Assembly: GCF_020360975.1 (NCBI RefSeq)
Contig: NW_025408679.1
Coordinates: forward strand, 1,736,001-1,800,000
From: Hirsutella rhossiliensis
Taxonomy: Eukaryota; Ascomycota; Sordariomycetes; Hypocreales; Ophiocordycipitaceae
Reading direction: 5' to 3'
Length of the DNA stretch: 64,000 bases
Below the pieces are notes generated by a model. It was given only the letters and a program-made list of their open reading frames with translations. It searched no databases and was not told where the DNA came from. This document shows positions 10,746-20,437 of this stretch, in pieces. The stretch's first letter is position 1; each line of letters starts with the position of its first letter. The translations under genes and the position numbers were made by a program.

Positions 10746-11068
10746 GTCAGCGCTGGGATTATGTGGAAAGAGACCACATTTCTCCCAAGCGGATAAAATT
10801 GGGGGGTGGTTATCCGTACAACACATTTTGGTAAATGTACAACAAAAGGCGGGGCGTGGCGCCACCTTTTTCTATTGGCTGGCTCTATACGCCACAGTAC
10901 GCCACAGTCAAATGTATAGAAGGTACTTAGTACGTGCGCATCACCCGACTACTCGCGCAATACGACATGGCAGCAGGCAGGCTATAGCCTTGTGAGGCTG
11001 CAAGCCGCCTGATTTGTATGGCCTCTGCTTGTGTGCCCTCTTCTTGTATAGCCTTGCAACACTCTGCA

Positions 11069-14000
11069 GAGTAATCAAACATACACTCCTGATTTTCAAA
11101 CATACACTCCCGACCTAAGCCCCATTTGGAAGAAGACCCCGCCACCAAAATTTGGCGCGCGCTTTCCCAACGCCCTGGCTTGCCGTGACCATCGCCGCCG
11201 CCCACCCGCCCAGCCACCTGCCTTTTGGCCGCCATCTGCATTTTCGCAATCATCAACAATTGAAGCTATCACCACTTGACTCAACACAACAGCAACGCCG
11301 CCGCCGCCTACCGCAATAGTCACGTCTAGTCAATCGTCCCGATGAATTCGACCGAAAGCAATACCAACAGTAGCACCGAGGCTATCACGGAGATGTCTTT
11401 CGATACGTATGATGAGGCGCTTGAAACACTCAAAGCTACGCAAGAGCTCCTTGGCTACGTCGTAGTCGTTGCAAATAGCAAGAATACCGGCAAGCCTAGG
11501 CGCAAGGAAGCCAATATCCGCTGTGAATACAGTGGTCAGTATAGGCCCTGGGACGAGGCAGAGGGTATATACAAGACGTCATCCAAGAAGTCGGGATGTG
11601 ACTTTCGCTGTTACATCCGCTTCTACCGACGTTGCAATGCATTCAAAGTCACCATCAAGCACGGCTCTCATAACCACGAACCTCTATTTGAGCCAATTGC
11701 TAACCCCATCGTCCGTCAACGAAGCCAACGCAAATTCGGCATCGAGCGTCTTCATAGCCTCGTCGAGGGGCTTAGCAAGAACGTCAATAACAAGAGCAGG
11801 GATATCGTGGATGCTATCCGACAGGAATATCCTGAGCTCCTTATTACCGATTCTGATATACACTTCATCCAGCTGCAACTTCGTGCCTTCCGTTACGGCG
11901 CCTCTACATCTACACAAGCCTTCCTCGATGTACTCAAAGATGCTAAAGCAAAGGGGAAATCAGCTACTATGCAGTTGACCGTGGCCCTAATGGGAAGGTT
12001 TGGAGGTTTTCTGGACATACGATGACTGTATTGCTGACTGGAAGCGTAACCCCGAGCTCCTTATCATGGATAATACGTATAAGGTCAACCGCTTTAACAT
12101 GCCGCTTCTACAGATCATTGGCACAACAGGGCTACACAAGAGCTTCAGTGTAGGCTTTGGCCTCACTGCCAAGGAAGACGAAGGCGCGTTCCAATGGATC
12201 CTCTCACAGTTGCGTGAGGCTGGTCGGCAGGCTGATATTCCGGACCCGGGCGTTGTGATTACCGACTTTGATACCGCCCTGAAGAACGCCCTTGACTCTA
12301 TCTTCCCATCAACGCAACAACAAGTGTGCGTTTGGCATATGATGAAGAACGTGATCCTTCACATCAAGAAGAAGTGGGAAGGATCCCTCGATGGCACCGA
12401 GATTGGCGGAGATAGGCCAGAACAGGAGACTCGCCTCGCTGCAGCAGCCGCTCTCGACGACCCTATACAGGCAGATAATGCCATTGACGAGGACCGACCT
12501 ATCGACCGTGCCACTGATTACCAGATTCAACATGCCTCACAACTGGCAGATCAGTGCGTTGAGCAACAAGATGATCGTGAAGATGACGATGGAAACCCAT
12601 ACTACCCCCGGCTCCAAGGCGGACTTTTGAGCACACAGCTGACGGTATCCGTGATGCCTGGGTTTCAGTCTTTAGGGCTCGCACGGCTGAGGAGTGCAGA
12701 GATCAGTGGGATCTACTCTGTATAGAGTTTTCGGATCAGCCAGGTAACCTAGCCCTAACTACCCTCCTACTCTAACCTTTTACTAAATAGCTCCTCTTAT
12801 AGCTCTCGTTAATTACCTCCGTACAACCTACTGGCCATGGCGTGCCCAGTTTTCCACCTACGCTATCCAACAGTACCGAAATTATAACATTACGGTAACT
12901 TCCCGTGTGAGAGCACACATCACGAGTTGAAGTCACGATTACGCAACCGCTTCATTGACCTCCATCAGCTACAAGAGCACATCAGAGGGCTCGTTACCCA
13001 TCGGCAAAAGAAGCATCGCGAGAAGCTTCAATCCGAGTTTGCAAGAGCTAGAGTTGAATGGGCCAAGCAGACGATTATGAAGTCACTGCACCGAAAAATT
13101 GGCTGGCAGCCGATGAAACAGATCTTCAGGCAAGTTAGGCTAGCCTGGCTGAGCTTGCCGATAATCGAGGCATGCCTACGATTTGTACGGGTGCTTTCAC
13201 GATGCAATGGGGGCTGCCCTGCCGGCATACAATCCGCGATTTGATCCAGGCTGACGCGGCCGCCCTTATACCATTGCATCTTATTGATAACCACTGGCGG
13301 GTTTACGGCGTGACTGTAAGTATCTTGCTCCAGCCATAAGTACTATACTAATTTACTAGCAGCCTGAACAACAGCAATATATCGATGCAGACCACGAAGC
13401 CGATCCTGACGTTGTCCAGCCTCGCCGGCGTGGAAACAGTAGACGCGAGGTATCCCCTCCACTAGAGGCATCTACGGGCCGGATCCTTAGTGCTTGGGAG
13501 CAAGAGGAGCATAGAGCCAACCCAGAGCTCGTATCACGGCCACCAGAGACGCAAAGAAGAAGAGGAAGGGCACAGGCACCACTATCATGAACAAGAGGTC
13601 GAATACACTTGCTTCCGTGAGCAGCCGGGTTGACGATCTTGCCCAGCAGATCGGTGATTTCATCAAGTCACAAGCAGCAGCAACGCCGGTGCTGTTATCA
13701 CAGGTGCCCTCACTTCCACAGGTGCCGCTGGTGTCACAGGGATACCAAACGACGATGCCCTCACTTCCACAGCCGGCGCCGCCGTCACAGGGATACTATG
13801 TGATGCCACCGCCTACACCAATTGTGCCTGTATACGTACAGGCGCCGGCGCCGTCACAGTGGCAAGAACCGCCTCCTCGTTACAGGCACATCACGACGGC
13901 TTCATGTGGGCACAGCCGCCGGCACAGTCTCACGAGACGGCTACGGAGCATTTCCAGCAGCTAGGGGATCAGAGGACACGGCACCATACAAAACTAGCAG

Positions 14001-14587
14001 GCAGGCCGGTCACAAATTCGTTCCTTACGTGCCTCGCCCTCCGCCGCGTCGGACGGATCCTTCCTCACAGTCACAGTCACAGTCACAGAGGTAGGCAAAG
14101 ACCTTCCGCCATTATATGCATATTGTATATATCGGAAGATCGATCGGGCCGGGCTTATTGATAGCTTCAATTGAATGACTCTAAGGGATGCATCTTCCGG
14201 CGTTGGTAATAATTGCAGATAGAATCCATATATGTCAGACAATAGTGTCCCACACCTCGCACGTGACAGCGGTTGATCTTTGTGGCATCAGTCAATTGAT
14301 GAGAATTATCTAAAGAACAAAGGAAAGGAAAAGAATTGGATGCACACATTCGTGCAACAATATATACCCCGATCATTGCGGCGAAGCCTGGCGCAGCAGT
14401 GGCAGTGATCGAGCATAAGGTTTCAGGAACTGACACGGGCGTGATATGCGACAATATATCTAGGCAGGCAGCCGCGGCAGCGGCGTTGGGAAAGCGCGCG
14501 CCAAATTTTGGTGGCGGGGTCTTCTTCCAAATGGGGCTTAGGTCGGGAGTGTATGTTTGAAAATCTGGAGTGTATGTTTGATTACTC
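11069..14587 (+). mobile_element. MULE 2, present only in the left arm
   Basis: The 3,519-bp element begins GAGTAATCAAACATACACTCC and ends with its reverse complement; the inverted repeats are about 100 bp. The 9-bp target duplication CACTCTGCA is perfect (11,060-11,068 and 14,588-14,596). The uninterrupted target is seen in the right arm at 25,623-25,631 on the opposite strand. It therefore inserted after, or independently of, formation of the inverted repeat. The plus strand encodes a MULE transposase. Confidence 0.95.
11342..13964 (+). pseudogene. MULE 2 transposase (frameshifted)
   Basis: ATG at 11,342 opens a FAR1-like DNA-binding domain with CDFRCYIRFYRRCNAFKVTI and GSHNHEP. The frame changes near 12,000. 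The DDE domain (12,000-12,400) shows LIMDNTYKVNRFNMPLLQII, VVITDFDTALKNAL and VCVWHMMKNV. A further break follows at about 12,725. At 12,927-13,310 come the helical part and the SWIM zinc finger (CTGAFTMQWGLPCRHTI). The C-terminus (13,587-13,964) is rich in Pro, Gln and Ser. All expected domains are present in order, so the gene is nearly complete despite at least three frame breaks. Confidence 0.88.
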
Positions 14588-14768
14588 CACTCTGCAGGCT
14601 TCACAACGTCTGGCTGTTATGGCCTTGCAACCTCTGCCTGTGTGGCCTTGTGTAAGTGCTATGCCTGCATGCCTACGACCTTTGGCCATGTATTAGGTAC
14701 ACCCAAGCCACGTTTACTCCACTTTCTCTTGTACATTTACCAAAATGTGTTGTACGGATAACCACCCC

Positions 14769-15000
14769 TAAAATTGTAGCCTTTTGAACGTGCGGTTCCG
14801 GATCTCTTGAAGGTGGAATAGGAAGTCAGTCTTCTTAAAGTCAGTGGCTCCATCTGCAACCTCACGGTATAAGACTTGCTGGTGCCAGTGCTTATATGAG
14901 CGGAACACGCCTACATCGAGAGGCTGAAGTAGATGTGTAAGATGTGGCGGTAGGGAAAAGCTCGATCTTATGTTGCTTGCAAAGGTGGACGATCTCGCTA
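14769..15000 (-). pseudogene. pogo-like transposase remnant (left arm)
   Basis: Left-arm mirror of the remnant described at 25,215-25,958. The minus strand reads through LFPLPPHLTHLLQPLDVGVF to FKKATI. It is then interrupted by the inverted-repeat element, with the short continuation at 10,745-10,801. Only the C-terminal part of a DDE_1 transposase remains. Confidence 0.8.
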
Positions 15001-15078
15001 CTTGGGGACTAAATCCGTCCCGATTCGCGCATATGACTTGACATGCGCGGGAATCGACGATTTAGTCCCCAATACTCT
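14999..15078. repeat. degenerate fold-back element (left arm)
   Basis: This corresponds to the perfect 39-bp-arm fold-back at 25,129-25,216 but carries several deletions, so its arms no longer pair fully. Confidence 0.7.
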
Positions 15079-15560
15079 ATTATATCCCCTTTTCGTAAGT
15101 ACAAGTACTAGGGGGCTGGGCTCCGTTCCCCAGCCTCCCCCTTTGCATAGGCTTTCTGAGCCTCGTATATACAGTCTCCCTACAGCCTATGTGGCTGCCT
15201 TATGCTGTCTCAAATCTCTCTGCAAACTTCTGACTAGCCCTAACAGGACCCTTAGCTGTATACCCCTCATGGTCACCCAAAGCTCAAGATCTCAGACGTG
15301 CTGTCGAGAAGAAGGGTCTAAGACTTGGTCCTGAAGCCTGATAGCCAGCTGAAGGTGTAGGGAGAGGTGAAACTGGGAGGACGTGGCAAGCTGACGCGGA
15401 GAGGGGGTGCCTATGCATTAGTAAGTCCGCAAGGAAGAAGATGGAGCACAGAGGAAGAAGCAGGACAGAAAGGAGGAATGAACACACATGCACCCTAAAA
15501 TATTATGCCCTCTGCCCTGCTCTCTTCGCGAGACGTGCTTCGCGAAACCCTCAATCGTTA
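15079..15560. repeat. two abutting LTR fragments upstream of the serine hydrolase gene (left arm)
   Basis: About 15,079-15,299 is the reverse complement of an LTR related to 47,788-48,190, recognisable by gatcttgagct and the tataaatag box in the mirror copy. From 15,301 a second LTR-like segment starts TGTCGAGAAGAAGGGTC, like the EthD-flanking repeats, and ends near ctcttcgcgaga. The hydrolase ATG follows about 50 bp later, so its promoter region is LTR-derived or LTR-adjacent. Confidence 0.65.
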
Positions 15561-15607
15561 CGAAACCATAATTCTACTCTTCCTCTGAATTCCACCATTC
15601 CGTCACA

Positions 15608-16420
15608 ATGGCGCTTGGGTCCGAAGGCAGCGACTCATCCCTCCACTTTCCGCGTATTCTATGTCTCCACGGTGGTGGCACCAACGCTCGCATCTTTCGA
15701 ATGCAATGCCGTGCTTTCAAGTACCACCTCGGCAGCGAATTCCGTTTTGTCTTCGCAGCTCCTTTCCCTGCAAGACCAGGTCCCGACGTCACTGCCGTGT
15801 ATAGCAATTGCGGCCCGTTTCGCGGCTGGCTCCGGCCGGTGGACGAGACTGAAGATCAGGACTTCTATGCCGCCGAAGCTTCTATGTTAATCCAGAACTC
15901 CATCAACACCGCCACCATTGCCGACAACCATCTCGGCGCAACTGGCGAGGTTGTTGGGGTTCTGGGCTTTGCCAGGATCGCAGCCAGCCTCCTCTATAAC
16001 CAGCAACTGCGTTGTCAACAGCTTGATGGTGGCTCTGAGATGAAAACAAACAGCGTAATGAACTGGCCAAACTTTCGCTTTGCTGTTTTACTAGCAGGTC
16101 GTGGCAGGCTGGTCTGGCTCATGCCTGATGTTCCGATGCCTCAGGACTTGTTCCTCCACTGCAGCCCTCTGCCATACCGCCCTTGCTGCAAGACGACGCT
16201 CCTGGCTGGGAAGGGCTACATCTCCATGACAAGCTGCAGCTGCCTACGGTCCATGTCCACGGCCTCAAAGATGTAGGGCTGGAGTTCCACCGGCATCTGG
16301 CCAAACGGTACTGTATTCCCGGCTCATATACTATCATCAGTGGCAGGGTGAACACCGCGTACCCATCAAGACCAAGGACGTTTTCCTGTCGCGGAGCAGA
16401 TGTTACGTCTCGCGCAGTGA
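15608..16420 (+). pseudogene. FSH1/LovG-type serine hydrolase, left copy, catalytic serine deleted
   Basis: Copy of the intact gene at 23,763-24,590. A 9-bp in-frame deletion at 15,970/15,971 removes the nucleophile elbow: the frame reads VLGFARIAA where the other copy has VLGFSQGARIAA. A single-base deletion near 16,145 then shifts the frame before the Asp and His of the triad. The deletion lies between GCCA microrepeats. As written this copy cannot be an active hydrolase. Confidence 0.9.
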
Positions 16421-16689
16421 TTATAGGTGGATTTCCTGGGCAACTCCTGGCTGGAGAGTCGAGAGCTAGTGGGCAAAATTGTTCAATACCGTAAAATACT
16501 GCGTCACACCTTGCACTTCAGGGATGTGGTGCAAGGCGTACAATCAGCCGAAGGCTGCGAGTCTGGCCAACAGTCAACCAGTCACCGAACAATCAGTACA
16601 GTATCTACAATCATACACTTCATTTGTGCCTTGGAAAGCGTCGTTCTTGTTGCGGAGCCGGCGACGACGCCGTGAAAGGAGACAACAGG

Positions 16690-17233
16690 AGGCGTCGAGG
16701 GGAAGTGGCCGCCGGGCGCCAAGGAGCGCGGGAGGACGCTCAGGGGCCGCAAAGAGAGAGAGGCCTACGGCTGGTAGCCCTGGTCGCGGACGACGAGGGC
16801 GGGCATCGTATGAGGAGTCTCGCCGACGTCGGCCTCGAGACCGTCGCGGCGCTCGACCTCCCAGGCGAGGCGTACGGATGGACGCGGCCGGACATAAGAA
16901 CCACTGTTCAGACCAATCCGAGTTGACGACCGGCACGCCGTAGATTGAGAGATTTAAGCTAAAGAAGAGGGGGGAGACATCGTTGTCACCTCCCCCCGCC
17001 CGGAGGGGAGCGTAGTCGAGCGCCAGCAGCCACGAGGGGGCGGGTAGGAGGACGCGGGCAATGGCCTCGGCGTTGAGGCCCCTCACGCGGTGCTCGTCCT
17101 GGTGGGCGAACCTCACGGGGCAGTCGGGCTGGGCAAAGAACATCATGGTCATGTCGCCGCCGGCGCCCTTATTGCTGGTAAGAGGCCTACGAAGGTGCGG
17201 CGGAGAGTTGGTGGTGGGCGGCGTCGGGGACAT
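16690..17233 (-). pseudogene. unknown repeated gene, left copy (frameshifted)
   Basis: Mirror of the 157-codon frame at 22,923-23,396. The start codon is at 17,233. The conserved block GDMTMMFFAQPDCPVRFAH is intact, but one lost T near 16,903 shifts the frame after SDWSEQWF. I do not recognise the family. Confidence 0.6.
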
Positions 17234-17482
17234 TATAGCCCTCTAGCAGGATGTACCATGCACCACCAATAGGATATCCACAGCGGGGTTTTGGTGGCTG
17301 ATTCAGCGGCTGAGCGCCACAACACCGCAGTTTAGCGTCCGTGCCCTCAGCGGCTTCAATATCCACCCTTGTCCACGGTCGGCCGGACGGCCGCGCGCAG
17401 AACGCCGCGTCTTGAAGGGCTCTCAAGGCTCGACGCTCGTCAAATTACGAGGAGGAAACAAAAATAGTGTATTTCTACCTCT

Positions 17483-19667
17483 TTAGTTGTACAACTTTTG
17501 CCTTTCTGTTGGCTCGGGCTGTTTGCAAAATAAGTCCAGCGAGCAGCCGGTTTGCTGCTGTTGTAAGTTGACAATGTGCATCGCGGCCTCCTCGCTACAC
17601 CTGTGGGCCTTCGCCACCTTGCGAATCTCCCTTATAACCTCGAGCCGTAACGAATACCACTGCAATTCATTTTGTCGCCCGGCGCGCCACCGGCTTCCCC
17701 ATCTACCGTCGAGGTCGGCAATGGCTGGCCCGCCTCGAAGGCCAACCGTCCACTCGCTCCAGAGCGCCTCGACCATTTTACTGCTCGGCATCTGATACCG
17801 TGGCGGTGGCTCTGTCTTAACCGTGATCGTATCTGTCGCCGTCGGGCTCGTGGCACGGCTATCAACAATGCTCGACTGAGCCGAGACGAATCGGCTTCCA
17901 TCTCCTCGTCCTCCTGCCCAACGACATCAACCACGGCCGGGGCCGTGGTGGCAGTGGTGGTCGTCGCGGCCGTAACGGAAGTTGAAACCATTCGAAAAAG
18001 GGACGACTGGGCTACCGCAAGACGTTCTTCGGTGGCTCGAAGCTGCTCGCTTAGCTCTGTTTTAAGCTGGATCGTCCTTGCTTCGTTCCGCGCGTCGATG
18101 GATTTAAGATAGTCCGCGAGGACCGGCATCGCCTGGACTAGGACTGCAAGCTGGCTTGGACGCTCCTCTTCAGGACGAAGTCCGATAGCTGGTGCGCGAA
18201 CGGGGCGTAGGCCGGATGCCGGAAGACCGGGTGGTTCCAAACGGGGCTGCCGGGGTATTTCTTCATCAGGACAACGGAATCCTGCAAGACAACCTCCCGT
18301 AAATAGAAGATGAGGTTCGTCGAACCCATCGCTGCCAGGTCGTTCTCCTGCTCGGTACCGGGACCGAACCGGCCTCGCCAACTGTCAGCTCGGGCCAGAT
18401 CATCGAGCAGGACCTCCGGCGGCGTCACGCCGGCACGGCGTATCTCGAAGCATCCGGCCTGCGGCGGGTGCCCGGCCATCGTACGCATGAACTTGCGAGG
18501 CAACGAGTTCAGGTAACAGCCGACCATCTGCTCCTGGTTCCAACGACCCGCGCGACGGATCTGGTCTTCGCTAATCCCCTTAGTTCAGCCGTCCTCGCCC
18601 CGAGCTGCGGCCGACATGCGTCTTCTTCTGCGACGTGACGCCGGCGTAGGCGAAGGCCTTGACAACCCACTCGCGCTGTGAGTTGTACGAGAAAGCCGCC
18701 GTCCGGCCGGATTACCCGGAACACGAGGACCGCCTGCTGAAATCGAAACGGCTCACTACCGAGATCCCAACGATACAAGAGGTAGAACGAGGCCACCCAA
18801 GATGCAGATTAGCGGGTTCCTATTCCGATACGCGCCGGCGGTCTCGAGGCGGCCGTGCTGGTTCTGCTTGCCGGCTCGTGTCGTAAAGATGAGCGGCATG
18901 CACCGGGTCGAGCCCTCCTGGCAAACTCAAAGGTGAATAGGTCTGAGATCTCTGCAGCCCGACGATCGCCGCCACGGGTGAAAGATAATGGCCAAGAGGA
19001 GATCACGAGGTCCGAAAATGACACTCGGGCGATGTGCCGCTGTGGGCCCACAGCTCGTGGCATACTCGTTCGAACTCGGACTCCGAGTAACCATCGAGCA
19101 GAGTATCGCGGCCTTTATCGGCATAGTTCTCCCTGTCTCGTTGGGCGTCCCGGCGCTGTAGGGACTTGAGGTACTCTCGTACGTTGTCCTCGCGCGGCGA
19201 CGGGTGCGTATTCATTCCGAGGGCCTTCTGCGTCCGGTAAAGATCCGTGATTGCGGTGACATAAGTTCGGACCGACCGCCAGGCCAGGCGGGTCTCGTCC
19301 TGCGGAGTATCAGTGGCGGCCTTGCGGCTCCTGACCTTCAAGGGCCGACCGGCCACCTCCTCGACGAGAAGAGGAGCTTCTCCTCTGTGACCGTAGCGCC
19401 GTCACAGTACTGTTTGTGGCGGCAGAATTGCTCGATTCCTCTTGCTTCGGTGCGTACGCCGAGGTCGTATTGGCCGAGACTCGTGGATCGCAGAGATCGT
19501 CTGCGCATTGGCGCGTAGCTCCGCGTCGTTTATCGCGTTCTGCCGGATGCGTTGGTCCACTCGTACGCTCGACGGCTTTGCGCGACTCCCTGCCCCTGCC
19601 CCGGCCGCTGCTCCTGCGAGCTTCGGCTTGGGCCTTCGCTGCTTCGTCGATTTGGCGTCCGGGCCAT
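17483..19667 (-). pseudogene. Crypton-like tyrosine recombinase with GCR1_C domain, left copy
   Basis: Starting at the ATG at 19,667 near the palindrome centre, the minus strand encodes an N-terminal basic region and a core-binding domain (TSAYAPKQEE...). A catalytic region follows with GGDRRAAEISDLFTFEF, KKTHVGR (the HxxR pair) and GRWNQEQMVGCYL (candidate nucleophile Tyr). Next are a coiled-coil-like stretch and a C-terminal GCR1-type DNA-binding domain (WTVGLRGGPAIADLD ... WRAGRQNELQWYSLRLEV). Several small indels break the frame. It stops at TAA 17,483; the right copy has C in place of T in that codon and reads on. Cryptons move as circles by recombinase action. The function here is inferred from domain order. 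Confidence 0.82.
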
Positions 19668-20018
19668 GGGATATATCGTGACGGGAAGACCAAGGCAAGC
19701 CTGCAGTGACCACCAGTCCGGGTTGGAGCGGGGTGGCGCGCGCGACGAGAGATGCCTATCTAGCGATCACGATGCGCACCGCCTGGTCGGGTCGCCCGCT
19801 AAAATTCCAGTGGACAGGGCGCCGTAGCGAACGTGAATAGCGGCTTCTCCATCGAATCAGCGACGCAATCAGCGGGGGGCACCGATATCTGCGTATATCC
19901 ACGGCGCGCGCCGTTCGGGTGGGGTGGATATCCGCAGATACGATTGGCCCGCCTGGTCGCTGATTCTCGGATTGCCCCACCCGACCAGATCAGCGGCGCT
20001 CAGCAAACCCTCGGATAC
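19668..20018. other. palindrome tip, left side, with internal hairpin
   Basis: This non-coding stretch separates the recombinase start from the loop. It contains gatatctgcgtatatccac at 19,884 and its near-complement gtggatatccgcagata at 19,925, flanking ggcgcgcgcc, so each arm tip can itself form a small hairpin. The mirror is at 20,088-20,437. Confidence 0.6.
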
Positions 20019-20024
20019 CAATAT

Positions 20025-20087
20025 CCAACGCGGCCAACGCAGCCCACGAGGCCCACGAAGCCAACGAGGCCAACGAGCCTCACGAAG
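20025..20087. repeat. loop of the giant palindrome: 9-bp minisatellite, seven units
   Basis: The unique loop between the arms is 20,019-20,087. After caatat it consists of exactly seven 9-mers of the form CCAACGAGG (variants CCAACGCGG, CCCACGAAG, CTCACGAAG and others). Nothing else separates the arms. Confidence 0.92.
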
Positions 20088-20437
20088 GTATCCGAGGGTT
20101 TGCTGAGCGCCGCTGATCTGGTCGGGTGGGGCAATCCGAGAATCAGCGACCAGGCGGGCCAATCGTATCTGCGGATATCCACCCCACCCGAACGGCGCGC
20201 GCCGTGGATATACGCAGATATCGGTGCCCCCCTGATTGCGTCGCTGATTCGATGGAGAAGCCGCTATTCACGTTCGCTACGGCGCCCTGTCCACTGGAAT
20301 TTTAGCGGGCGACCCGACCAGGCGGTGCGCATCGTGATCGCTAGATAGGCATCTCTCGTCGCCGCGCGCCACCCCGCTCCAACCCGGACTGGTGGTCACT
20401 GCAGGCTTGCCTTGGTCTTCCCGTCACGATATATCCC

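Larger units (their letters stand above)
10794..14776. mobile_element. inverted-repeat transposable element with 8-bp target duplication, containing MULE 2 (left arm)
   Basis: The element 10,802-14,768 has 41-bp inverted repeats starting GGGGGTGGTTATCCGTACAA and is flanked by TAAAATTG on both sides (10,794-10,801 and 14,769-14,776). Its empty-of-MULE form is the 444-bp copy at 25,450-25,893. It encodes nothing itself, so it is a MITE. An 8-bp duplication fits hAT-like or short MULE-like insertion. It interrupts a pogo-like transposase remnant. Confidence 0.85.
3709..20018. repeat. giant inverted repeat, left arm
   Basis: From 3,709 (tatttgtactcgg) to 20,018 (tcggatac) the sequence is the reverse complement of 20,088-32,986, gene for gene and mostly base for base. 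The arm is longer than its partner because of the MULE at 11,069-14,587. Without that MULE and one target duplicate it is 12,782 bp against 12,899 bp on the right. Most differences are 1-9 bp indels; base substitutions are rare. It contains copies of a monooxygenase, an EthD protein, a serine hydrolase, an unknown gene and a tyrosine recombinase, interspersed with MITEs and LTR pieces. Confidence 0.97.
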
